Positions 50,159-57,593 of a stretch of 64,000 bases of DNA are shown here, one piece after another. The stretch is from NCBI RefSeq assembly GCF_042684485.1, contig NZ_JBHULM010000007.1, positions 372,001 through 436,000 of the forward strand. The letters are read 5' to 3'. The DNA comes from Oceanihabitans gracilariae. GTDB lineage: Bacteria; Bacteroidota; Bacteroidia; Flavobacteriales; Flavobacteriaceae. The translations under genes and the position numbers were made by a program. The notes under the pieces were generated by a model. That model searched no databases, was not told the origin of the DNA, and saw nothing but the letters and a program-made list of their open reading frames with translations. Position 1 is the stretch's first letter, and each line of letters begins with the position of its first letter.

Positions 50159-50848
50159 TTGAAAAGAGAAGAAAAAATTGCTCAAACTTATTTCGAATCT
50201 CTAGGCTTTCAAAATATTATTTTTGAGCCAAAAGGTAATCGAACACCTGACTTTGAAATCGGTAAAAATATAGCAATTGAAGTTAGGAGACTTAATCAAT
50301 TTTATAATGAAAAACCAATTGAGAAAGTGGCTTTTAATTTAATTCCTAAAATTGTCAATCAAATTGAATCATTTGGAAATGGCTCTCACAATAGTTCAGC
50401 ATTTATTGGAATAAAATATAAAAGACCAATAAATTATAACAAAAAAATAAAGAAAAAGATTGATTGTATTTTGGAATATCATTCTAACGAAATGCAAAAT
50501 CATAAAGTTTATAAAATAAATAAAAATTTAGAAATTAATATTTTTCCTTCAGAGAAAAAATTTGATGTACAATATCATTTTGGCTCCTCTGCAGATTTTA
50601 ATGAAGGTGGTTTTGTGTTAGGTAATATATACAATAGTCTAAAATTGATAAATGCCGAAAAAGCAGATAAAATAGAACCCTTTAAATCTGAATATAAAAC
50701 TTGGTGGTTAGCTTTAATTGACAATATAGGAAATGGATTAAGTAAATCAGAATTGCTACAGTTAAGAGAAAGTATAGATTTTGACTTAAATTTTGATAAG
50801 GTTTTTATAATTTCAAACTTAAATCCGAAATTAGGAGGAGAAATATAA
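50159..50848 (+). CDS. PD-(D/E)XK nuclease-like protein (cassette 4)
   Basis: 229 residues, starting with TTG at 50159 (no ATG nearby; the TTG follows the spacer directly). The N-terminus EEKIAQTYFESLGFQNIIFEPKGNRTPDFEIGKNIAIEVRRLNQFY matches the restriction-endonuclease-like core: Glu in helix 1, PDF as the first metal ligand and IEVRR in the place of the (D/E)xK strand, with arginine instead of lysine. The remainder is not recognised. Such single-domain nuclease-like proteins are common cargo of integrons and defence islands. Whether it cuts DNA is unknown. Soluble; no signal peptide. Confidence 0.55.
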   Translation: MKREEKIAQTYFESLGFQNIIFEPKGNRTPDFEIGKNIAIEVRRLNQFYNEKPIEKVAFNLIPKIVNQIESFGNGSHNSSAFIGIKYKRPINYNKKIKKKIDCILEYHSNEMQNHKVYKINKNLEINIFPSEKKFDVQYHFGSSADFNEGGFVLGNIYNSLKLINAEKADKIEPFKSEYKTWWLALIDNIGNGLSKSELLQLRESIDFDLNFDKVFIISNLNPKLGGEI

Positions 50849-50996
50849 AATACTACAGCTAACATCTTGTAAAATTAATTGCTAGTTCTAGCCTACTTAC
50901 GAAAGTCCTCACGGACTTTCTATCTGTGATTTATTTGCTAACTTTAGTGCTTAAACACGCAACGAAATCATACACAAACACATTCCAAAAATTTAA
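50849..50996 (+). repeat. Cassette spacer 4 with perfect hairpin
   Basis: It starts CTACAGCTAACATCTTG and contains GAAAGTCC-TCAC-GGACTTTC (50901-50920), a perfect 8-bp stem, flanked by TTGCTAGTTCTAGCC and GCTAACTTTAGTGC, which are partly complementary. It ends ACACAAACACATTC plus AAAAATTTAA at the next ATG, the same leader as spacer 2. Confidence 0.6.
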
Positions 50997-51449
50997 ATGG
51001 AGAAACGCAAGAAAATATCTACTAACATTATCTTTAGAAAATACTTCCTCTCTTGGTTTGTGTTGGTATTCGCTTATATTATTACCAATTTCTTTAATTT
51101 AAGTCGTTTTTGGGATTATGGCACTTGGATCATAGCTATACTTACTTTCCTTTTATTTGTTTCACTAAAAAAAATGGAATTCACAAAGAATGCTGTTTAC
51201 TTTGATAATAAAAAAGTAGAATATGAATCTATTACTCACCTTAAAACATTTGAAGTTCAGCATAGACCTTTTTATCTATTTAAAACGAACTCTGAAAATT
51301 TTCTGAAGCGTTATTATTTAACTCAATTAGGAGGTATTGGATACTTTTCCATAATTAAAATATTATTTTCATATAAAAACGCAACGGAATTACCTCTTGC
51401 TGAATTTTTAACTCTTTTAGATGAAAAATCGAATATTTCGAAAAACTGA
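50997..51449 (+). CDS. Two-TM protein with PH-like domain (cassette 5)
   Basis: 150 residues. Two hydrophobic segments (YFLSWFVLVFAYIITNFF, TWIIAILTFLLFVSL) at the N-terminus are followed by a beta-rich soluble part (FTKNAVYFDNKKVEYESITHLKTFEVQHRPFYLFKTNSENFLKRYYL) and a C-terminal helix (ATELPLAEFLTLLDE). The layout recalls bacterial PH-like (bPH) proteins. It is not recognised as a named family. The next cassette has the same layout with unrelated residues. Confidence 0.55.
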   Translation: MEKRKKISTNIIFRKYFLSWFVLVFAYIITNFFNLSRFWDYGTWIIAILTFLLFVSLKKMEFTKNAVYFDNKKVEYESITHLKTFEVQHRPFYLFKTNSENFLKRYYLTQLGGIGYFSIIKILFSYKNATELPLAEFLTLLDEKSNISKN

Positions 51450-51560
51450 AAATCGAATAAAAACGAGTGCCAAACATCGTGTTTAAAAAATCGCTAAATT
51501 AGTGCCTAAACAAAGATTGTTGCTGTTTTGTTAAACAAACACATTCTATCTAATTTAAAA
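51450..51560 (+). repeat. Cassette spacer 5, hairpin-deleted relative of spacer 3
   Basis: After GTGCCAAACATCGTG it repeats the spacer-3 sequence up to TGCTGTTTTGTTA and then jumps straight to AAACAAACACATTC. The hairpin part of spacer 3 (about 50074-50112) is absent. Confidence 0.6.
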
Positions 51561-51983
51561 ATGACAAAAGACATTATAAAAGATAAATTTCTACTACCAA
51601 TATTATTAACCCTTTTTTGGGGACTGCTATATTTCAATAAAATGAATGATTGGGTATTTCTATTAAGTTTTTTAATTATTATATTGTTGCTATTATGTCT
51701 TGCGTTCTATTTAAAAAACGACTACTACATTGTAAATTACTCTATTGAAAATAATTTATTAAAAATTCAATACCATAAGAACTTCTCCACAAAACAAGTG
51801 AATACATTTTTTGCTGATTGCAAATCAATAGAATCTGTAAAATTTAATTCAAAATCCTTTTTAGATACATTTCACGTAATTTCATTTAAATATGTAGATA
51901 AGGATGGGCTTTATAACAAAAAAACTCTTAAAACGAATAATGACAAAGTGTTTATAGACCTATTACATTATTTAAAAAAATAA
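51561..51983 (+). CDS. Two-TM protein with PH-like domain (cassette 6)
   Basis: 140 residues from the ATG at 51561 (MTKDIIKDKFLLPILL); the frame opens at 51528 inside the spacer. Two hydrophobic segments (LLPILLTLFWGLLYF, WVFLLSFLIIILLLLCLAFYL) precede a beta-rich soluble part (IVNYSIENNLLKIQYHKNF, FHVISFKYVDKDGLYNKKTL) and a short C-terminal helix. Same architecture as the preceding cassette; a bPH-type membrane protein is the best guess. No family recognised. Confidence 0.55.
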   Translation: MTKDIIKDKFLLPILLTLFWGLLYFNKMNDWVFLLSFLIIILLLLCLAFYLKNDYYIVNYSIENNLLKIQYHKNFSTKQVNTFFADCKSIESVKFNSKSFLDTFHVISFKYVDKDGLYNKKTLKTNNDKVFIDLLHYLKK

Positions 51984-52085
51984 AAAACACAAGTAACATT
52001 ACTCCCATTTTTTTTTTAACTCTTACATACGTTATCTAATCACAATAAAAACGACGAACAGAAGAAAATAGCCAAAAGGTACTAC
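51984..52085 (+). repeat. Right end of the cassette island
   Basis: CACAAGTAACATTACTCCC recalls the opening of the other spacers (TAACATCGT type), but no hairpin and no AAACACATTC leader follow; instead the sequence becomes plain AT-rich up to the MFS gene. I take it as the degenerate right border. Confidence 0.4.
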
Positions 52086-53264
52086 ATGAAACCACCTAAA
52101 GTAATACTTCCTATCATTGTAATTTCTCAATTTTGTTGTACTTCACTTTGGTTTGCAGGAAATAGCGTAATAAATGATTTAATTGTAAATTTTAATCTTA
52201 ACGCAAATGCTTTAGGCCATTTAACTTCTGCTGTGCAATTTGGTTTTATTATTGGTACACTCCTTTTTGCTGTTTTAACTATAGCAGATCGTTTTTCTCC
52301 TTCTAAAGTATTTTTTATTAGCGCTATACTTGGCACTCTTTTTAATCTAGGTATAATACACAGTGCTAACCATTTAACTAGCTTGCTAACGCTTCGGTTT
52401 TTTACTGGTTTTTTTCTTGCAGGAATCTATCCTATTGGTATGAAAATAGCAGCAGATTATTACAATCAAGGACTTGGTAAATCTCTAGGTTTTTTAGTTG
52501 GCGCATTGGTTTTAGGAACTGCTTTTCCGCATGTATTAAAAGACATGACACATACTTTTTTATGGAAATCTGTAATACTTACCACTTCTACTCTCGCGAT
52601 TTTAGGAGGCTTGTTAATGCTGCTTTTTGTTCCTGATGGTCCTTACCGAAAGCCAATGCAGAAAACAGACCTTTCTGTTTTTTTAGGTGTATTTAAAAAT
52701 ACCGAATTTCGTTCTGTCGCTTTTGGGTATTTTGGTCATATGTGGGAACTATATGCTTTTTGGACATTTGTACCAATCTTACTAAAAAAATATACCGAAA
52801 CCCATCTACAAACCACTTTTAATATACCAATACTATCTTTTGTAATTATAGGTGCTGGTGGTTTAGCATGTGTATTGTCTGGATATATAGCGCAACGCAA
52901 AGGCACTAAAAAAACTGCATTTACAGCACTACTCTTATCTTGTATCTGCTGTTTAATTTCACCTTTGTTATTTGCTGTAACTAATGCAAATGTGTTTATT
53001 GCTTTTTTTATTTTTTGGGGAATTGTTGTTGTTGCAGATTCTCCGTTACTATCTACGCTAGTAGCCCAAAATGCAGCACCAAAAATAAAAGGCACAGCGT
53101 TAACTATTGTAAATTGTATTGGCTTTGCAATAACCATAATTAGTATTCAAATACTAACAAAAATGTTGGCTTTAACAGCATCTAATGGTATTTTTGTCGT
53201 TTTAGCAATAGGTCCTATTTTAGGTTTATTCATGTTAAAAAAGAAAAGTCCGTTTAATTTATAA
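52086..53264 (+). CDS. MFS transporter
   Basis: 392 residues with twelve hydrophobic segments. The first half has SQFCCTSLWFAGNSVINDL and the loop between segments 2 and 3 (LTIADRFSPSKVFF, a GxxxDRxGRR-type position), the second half a matching GYIAQRKGTKKTAF. The opening and length resemble the CynX/NimT-like branch (cyanate, nitroimidazole and similar small molecules), but the substrate cannot be told. It is the first gene right of the cassette island and may or may not belong to it. Confidence 0.8.
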   Translation: MKPPKVILPIIVISQFCCTSLWFAGNSVINDLIVNFNLNANALGHLTSAVQFGFIIGTLLFAVLTIADRFSPSKVFFISAILGTLFNLGIIHSANHLTSLLTLRFFTGFFLAGIYPIGMKIAADYYNQGLGKSLGFLVGALVLGTAFPHVLKDMTHTFLWKSVILTTSTLAILGGLLMLLFVPDGPYRKPMQKTDLSVFLGVFKNTEFRSVAFGYFGHMWELYAFWTFVPILLKKYTETHLQTTFNIPILSFVIIGAGGLACVLSGYIAQRKGTKKTAFTALLLSCICCLISPLLFAVTNANVFIAFFIFWGIVVVADSPLLSTLVAQNAAPKIKGTALTIVNCIGFAITIISIQILTKMLALTASNGIFVVLAIGPILGLFMLKKKSPFNL

Positions 53265-53295
53265 TATATTCGCTTAAATTCTATTACCAAAACCA

Positions 53296-53796
53296 ATGCA
53301 ACTAACACATTACAATACTAATTTTAGCAAACGTACTTTTCCTATACATATTATTTGCGAAAACGTGACCAATGCACCTAATATTGGAAGTTTGTTTAGA
53401 ACTGCAGATGCTTTTGGAATAGAAAAAATGGTGTTTTGTGGTACACATATTCCGTTAGGAAGAAAAATGACCAAAACCTCTCGTGCTACAGAAAAAGTAG
53501 TTCCTTTTGAAGTAAAAGAAAATGCATCAGAAGTTGTTTTACAATACCAAAAACAGGGTTACCAAATTGTAGCATTAGAAATTACTAGTAATAGCACAGC
53601 TATAGACAGCTATACACTAACTACAAACAAACCAGTTGCTCTTATAATTGGTGACGAAAATTTTGGCGTTTCACAAGATATTTTAAATCTATCTGATGCT
53701 GTAATTCATATAGAAATGTTTGGACAAAACAGCAGTATGAATGTGGTACAAGCAACTACTATTGCGCTATATGAAATGACCAAGCAGTTGCGTTAA
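53296..53796 (+). CDS. TrmH/SpoU family RNA 2'-O-methyltransferase
   Basis: 166 residues, a minimal SPOUT methyltransferase: motif 1 NAPNIGSLFRTADAFGIEKM, motif 2 ALIIGDENFGVSQDIL and motif 3 MFGQNSSMNVVQATTIALYEM. This gives the knotted S-adenosylmethionine site and the catalytic Arg (R in FRTADAF) of TrmH-type 2'-O-methylases acting on tRNA or rRNA. There is no N-terminal RNA-binding extension, so its target cannot be named. It lies 31 bases behind the MFS gene. Confidence 0.9.
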   Translation: MQLTHYNTNFSKRTFPIHIICENVTNAPNIGSLFRTADAFGIEKMVFCGTHIPLGRKMTKTSRATEKVVPFEVKENASEVVLQYQKQGYQIVALEITSNSTAIDSYTLTTNKPVALIIGDENFGVSQDILNLSDAVIHIEMFGQNSSMNVVQATTIALYEMTKQLR

Positions 53797-53877
53797 TTTT
53801 CTAAAAAACAAGGCAAACACTGCAATAAATTTCATGAAAGCAATTAACACTTTAGTAGGAATTTATATATTTACCAT

Positions 53878-54966
53878 ATGACTTCAAACCAAATATCAAA
53901 CGGAATTTTAAAGGCAATAGCTATTACACTAGGTGTCTTTTTAATATTATTCTTTTTGTATAAAATACAATCTGTAATTGTTTATATAGCAATTGCTTCG
54001 GTAATTTCTTTAATTGGTAGACCTATTATTTTATTTTTAAGAGATAGATTAAAATTTAAAAACACCTTTGCTGTTGTAGTTACTATGCTGCTTTTAATTG
54101 GTGTTATTTTAGGGTTGGTACGTTTGTTTATTCCTTTAATAATCGAGCAAGGACATAACTTATCGCTTTTAGACATTAACCAATTACAAAACAACGTAGA
54201 AGAGTTATACAAACAAACCATTGCCTATTTTCAAATAAGTAATATAGATGTAGAACAATCTTTTAAAGACTCAAACCTACTCTCTAAAGTAGATTACTCC
54301 GTAATTCCTGACTTTTTAAACTCTTTAATTAGTGGCTTAGGAAGCTTTAGTATTGGTTTATTTTCGGTTTTATTTATTTCTTTTTTCTTTTTAAAAGACA
54401 GCAAGCTTTTTGAAAATGGTATCATGATATTTATTCCAGACAGAAATGAATCTCGTTGGAAAAACTCTACAGTTAAAATTAAAGATTTACTATCTAGATA
54501 TTTTATTGGTTTAATTTTTCAAATTTTAATACTCTTTATTATTTACACCATTGGTTTAATGATTATTGGTGTAGAAAACGCCATAGTAATAGCCTTTATG
54601 TGTGCTTTACTAAACTTAATTCCGTATGTTGGGCCTTTAATTGGTGGTTTTTTAATGTTAACATTAACCATGACAAGCACGCTAGGCGAAAGCTTTAGAG
54701 ATGTTATTTTACCTAAAACTTTTTGGGTTTTAGTCATCTTTTTAATTGGTCAGCTTATTGATAATTTTGGTAGCCAACCTATTATATTTTCAAAAAGTGT
54801 AAAATCACATCCACTTGAAATATTTTTAATCATATTAATAGCAGGAATATTATTTGGTATCATTGGTCTAATTATAGCAGTGCCTGCTTACACAGTAATT
54901 AAAGTTATTTTAAAAGCCTTTTTATCTGAAAATAAAATAGTGAAAAAACTTACTAAAGATTTATAG
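53878..54966 (+). CDS. AI-2E family transporter
   Basis: 362 residues with about eight hydrophobic segments. The family pattern is clear: an N-terminal pair of helices with VIVYIAIASVISLIGRPIILFLRDRL, a central soluble part (about 95-150), then FISFFFLKD, IYTIGLMIIGVENAIVIAFMCALLNLIPYVGPLIGG and PIIFSKSVKSHPLEIFLIILIAGILFGIIGLIIAVPAYTVIKVI. The family includes TqsA (autoinducer-2 exporter) and ion antiporters; most members, including this one, have no proven substrate. The next gene starts six bases after its stop. Confidence 0.88.
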   Translation: MTSNQISNGILKAIAITLGVFLILFFLYKIQSVIVYIAIASVISLIGRPIILFLRDRLKFKNTFAVVVTMLLLIGVILGLVRLFIPLIIEQGHNLSLLDINQLQNNVEELYKQTIAYFQISNIDVEQSFKDSNLLSKVDYSVIPDFLNSLISGLGSFSIGLFSVLFISFFFLKDSKLFENGIMIFIPDRNESRWKNSTVKIKDLLSRYFIGLIFQILILFIIYTIGLMIIGVENAIVIAFMCALLNLIPYVGPLIGGFLMLTLTMTSTLGESFRDVILPKTFWVLVIFLIGQLIDNFGSQPIIFSKSVKSHPLEIFLIILIAGILFGIIGLIIAVPAYTVIKVILKAFLSENKIVKKLTKDL

Positions 54967-54972
54967 TTTTTT

Positions 54973-56154
54973 TTGAATACAAACATTTTACATACCAAGA
55001 TTCAGGAGTTTATAAATACTAATTTAGATGCTAATGTTGCTTCTTTATTATTAAAAGGAATTGCTTTTGATAGCGTTGAAGCCAAAGAAGTTATTGAACA
55101 ATTAGAAGCTAAAAAACGCTGTAAAACAAAGCTTCAAACTTGGTTTTCAACCGAAGCAATATACTATCCTAACAAACTTAATATAGAGCAAACTTCTTCT
55201 GAAACTACTGCAAAATATAAAGCAAGCTTAGTACAAGGAAACACTATTATAGACCTTACAGGCGGATTTGGTGTAGATTGCTTCTATTTTTCAAAACACT
55301 TTAAACAAGTCACGCATTGCGAAATTAATGAGCAGCTATCACAAATAGTTACACATAATTACAAACAACTACAAGTTACTAATATAACTACCATTGCGCA
55401 AGACGGTTTAGAATATTTAAAAGCTACTGATGCTACTTTTGATTGGATTTATATAGATCCTTCTAGAAGACATGATAGCAAAGGCAAGGTATTCTTTTTA
55501 AAAGACTGTTTACCTAATGTACCAGCACACTTAGAATTATTGTTTAATAAAGCCAATAACGTTTTAATAAAAACGTCGCCTTTATTAGATATAAGCATTG
55601 GTTTAAAAGAGTTACAACACGTTAAATCAATACATATAGTAGCTGTTAATAACGAAGTAAAAGAATTACTATGGACTTTAAAAAAAGACTATACTAAACC
55701 TGTAACTATAGAAACTTGCAATCTTAAAAAAAATACAACCGAAACCTTTGCTTTTCAATTACAAGAAGAAAGCACTGCTACTAGTAATTACAGTACACCA
55801 CTAGCCTATTTATATGAGCCTAATGCTGCTATAATGAAATCTGGTGCCTTTCATACTATAGCAAACCAATTACACGTTTTTAAACTACACCAACACTCTC
55901 ATTTATACACAAAAGATAGTTTAATAGATTTTCCTGGTAGAGCTTTTAAAATTGAAAAAATAATGCCTTACAATAAAAAGCTATTAAAAAAAGAAGGCTA
56001 TACAAAAGCCAATATTGCCACACGTAATTTTCCTGAAAGTGTAGAACAGATTAGAAAAAAACATAAAATTAAAGATGGTGGAGATATCTATTTATTTTTT
56101 ACCACAGACTTAGAAAACAATAAAATAGTGATACAAACAAAAAAGGTTGCATAA
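54973..56154 (+). CDS. THUMP-like/PG_1098 class I SAM methyltransferase
   Basis: 393 residues, starting with TTG at 54973 (MNTNILHTKIQEFINTNLDANVASLLLKG fits the family N-terminus and no ATG is available). The methyltransferase core is IIDLTGGFGVDCFYFSKHFKQVTHCEIN with DWIYIDPSRRHDSKGKVFFLKDC as motif IV. A C-terminal THUMP-like ferredoxin-fold part follows (LHVFKLHQHSHLYTKDSLIDFPGRAFKIE). Related Bacteroidota proteins are presumed RNA methylases; the target is unknown. It lies six bases behind the AI-2E gene, and its stop codon is inside the terminator hairpin. Confidence 0.85.
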   Translation: MNTNILHTKIQEFINTNLDANVASLLLKGIAFDSVEAKEVIEQLEAKKRCKTKLQTWFSTEAIYYPNKLNIEQTSSETTAKYKASLVQGNTIIDLTGGFGVDCFYFSKHFKQVTHCEINEQLSQIVTHNYKQLQVTNITTIAQDGLEYLKATDATFDWIYIDPSRRHDSKGKVFFLKDCLPNVPAHLELLFNKANNVLIKTSPLLDISIGLKELQHVKSIHIVAVNNEVKELLWTLKKDYTKPVTIETCNLKKNTTETFAFQLQEESTATSNYSTPLAYLYEPNAAIMKSGAFHTIANQLHVFKLHQHSHLYTKDSLIDFPGRAFKIEKIMPYNKKLLKKEGYTKANIATRNFPESVEQIRKKHKIKDGGDIYLFFTTDLENNKIVIQTKKVA

Positions 56155-56171
56155 AATATGCAACCTTTTTT
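56140..56171. terminator. Bidirectional intrinsic terminator
   Basis: A 14-bp stem (AAAAAGGTTGCATA / TATGCAACCTTTTT) with a 3-base loop. The TAA stop of the methyltransferase gene falls in its loop. It also ends the convergent gene at 56194. Confidence 0.9.
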
Positions 56172-56193
56172 AATTTATATACTGTACGTATTT

Positions 56194-57453
56194 TTATTCT
56201 CCCATTGCTTTCATTAAAGCAGCAGACATACGTTTGTAAGTTCCGTTAGTTAAACGATCTCTAATAGCATCAAAAGCATCTAATGTTTCTGCTACATCTT
56301 CAAGAGTGTGTGTTGCTGTAGGAATCATACGTAATAATATTAATCCTTTTGGTATTACAGGATACACTACAATAGAACAGAAAATACCATAATTTTCTCT
56401 TAAGTCTTTAACTAGTGCCATTGCTTCAGGAATGCTTCCGTTTAAGTAAACAGGAGTTACACAACTTTGTGTTGTACCAATATCAAAACCACGTTCTTTT
56501 AATCCAGATTGTAAAGCATTCACTATTTTCCATAAATTTTGCTTTAATTCTGGCATAGAGCGTAACATATCTAAACGTTTTAATGCTCCTACTACTAGTT
56601 GCATTTGTAAAGATTTAGCAAACATTTGAGAACGTAAATTATATTTTAAATAATCTATAATCTCTTTATCTGCAGCAATAAATGCTCCTGTACTTGCCAT
56701 AGATTTTGCAAAAGTTGCAAAATAAACATCTATATCGTCTTGTACACCTTGCTCTTCTCCTGTTCCTGCACCTGTTTTACCAAGTGTACCAAAACCATGA
56801 GCATCATCTACAAACAAACGGAAATTAAATTTCTTTTTAAGCTCTACAATTTCTTTTAATCTACCTTGCTCACCACGCATACCAAAAACACCTTCAGAAA
56901 TAACAAGAATACCTCCTCCTGTTTGTTCTGCCATTTTAGTAGCTCTTTCTAAGTTTTTTTCTAAACTTTCAATGTTGTTGTGCTTGTAAGTAAAGCGTTT
57001 TCCCATGTGTAAACGTACACCATCAATAATACATGCGTGTGCATCAACATCATAAACAATAATATCATCTTTAGCTACTAAAGCGTCAATGGTAGAAACC
57101 ATACCTTGGTAACCAAAGTTTAATAAATATGCAGATTCTTTATTTACAAAGGCTGCTAATTCATTTTGTAATTGTTCGTGTAATTCGGTATGACCAGACA
57201 TCATACGTGCTCCCATTGGGTAAGCTGAACCGTAATCTGCAGCTGCTTGTGCATCTACTTTACGTACTTCTGGGTTATTTGCTAAACCTAAGTAATCATT
57301 GATACTCCACGTTATTACATCTTTTCCTTGAAACTTCATCCTGTTAGAAATCACTCCTTCAAGTTTAGGAAAAACAAAATAACCTTCTGCTTGTTCTGCC
57401 CATTTCCCTAACGGACCTTTATCCTTGTAAATTTTTTCAAATAAATCTTTCAT
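56194..57453 (-). CDS. Alpha-oxoamine synthase (serine palmitoyltransferase or cysteate acyltransferase type)
   Basis: 419 residues, a PLP-dependent alpha-oxoamine synthase. Substrate and cofactor features: ITWSINDYLGLANNPEV, GSAYPMGARMMSGHTELHEQLQNELAAF, the PLP ring contacts DDAHGFGTLGKTGAG (216-230) and the Schiff-base lysine K250 in YFATFAKSMASTGAF. These enzymes join an acyl thioester to an amino acid. The family includes glycine acetyltransferase, serine palmitoyltransferase (sphingolipids) and cysteate acyltransferase (SulA/CapB, sulfonolipids). The long N-terminus and the cysteine-synthase-like neighbour favour a lipid-forming role. It has its own promoter (57480-57487). Confidence 0.85.
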   Translation of the reverse strand: MKDLFEKIYKDKGPLGKWAEQAEGYFVFPKLEGVISNRMKFQGKDVITWSINDYLGLANNPEVRKVDAQAAADYGSAYPMGARMMSGHTELHEQLQNELAAFVNKESAYLLNFGYQGMVSTIDALVAKDDIIVYDVDAHACIIDGVRLHMGKRFTYKHNNIESLEKNLERATKMAEQTGGGILVISEGVFGMRGEQGRLKEIVELKKKFNFRLFVDDAHGFGTLGKTGAGTGEEQGVQDDIDVYFATFAKSMASTGAFIAADKEIIDYLKYNLRSQMFAKSLQMQLVVGALKRLDMLRSMPELKQNLWKIVNALQSGLKERGFDIGTTQSCVTPVYLNGSIPEAMALVKDLRENYGIFCSIVVYPVIPKGLILLRMIPTATHTLEDVAETLDAFDAIRDRLTNGTYKRMSAALMKAMGE

Positions 57454-57479
57454 CTGCTATCAATCTTAGTTTAGTTGCA

Positions 57480-57487
57480 CAAAACTA
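57480..57487 (-). promoter_or_regulatory. -7 promoter element of the oxoamine synthase gene
   Basis: TAGTTTTG on the minus strand fits TAnnTTTG, 26 bases before the ATG at 57453. Confidence 0.5.
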
Positions 57488-57539
57488 ATTATTTCTACGA
57501 ACTAAACACAATATTTTTATATACTATTATTAACTATAA

Positions 57540-57570
57540 AAAGACAAAAAGTTTCTTTGCGGAAACTTTC
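57540..57570 (-). terminator. Probable terminator of the cysteine-synthase-like gene
   Basis: AAAGTTTC (57548-57555) pairs with GAAACTTT (57562-57569) around a 6-base loop, followed on the minus strand by TTTGTCTTTTT. It suggests that the two neighbouring PLP enzymes are made from separate transcripts. Confidence 0.65.
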
Positions 57571-57593
57571 TATCTTAATTATGTGCATTTTTA

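Larger units (their letters stand above)
48265..52085. other. Integron-cassette-like genomic island without integrase
   Basis: Six short same-strand ORFs with no core-gene homologues are separated by 65-150 bp spacers. Four of the spacers (49424, 50017, 50849, 51450) share sequence blocks and conclude with a common AAACACATTC-type leader close before the next start; three have strong hairpins. The first gene is bracketed by complementary 10-mers (48265-48274 and 49099-49108). Flanks on both sides are ordinary conserved genes. No recombinase, transposase or tRNA lies in the window. Confidence 0.6.

Noticed and set aside
50575..50865. 96-residue minus-strand ORF in the cassette island
   Set aside because: It is antisense to the end of the nuclease-like gene and crosses into the spacer; it could have been a toxin-antitoxin partner, but its composition follows from the opposite strand and there is no start context.
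48265..52085. Prophage or transposon
   Set aside because: No phage structural gene, transposase, terminal inverted repeat or target duplication is visible, and the genes are separated by recurring spacers instead of being packed as in phage modules.
52736..53137. 133-residue minus-strand ORF inside the MFS gene
   Set aside because: Antisense shadow of membrane segments of the transporter; no promoter and no family pattern.
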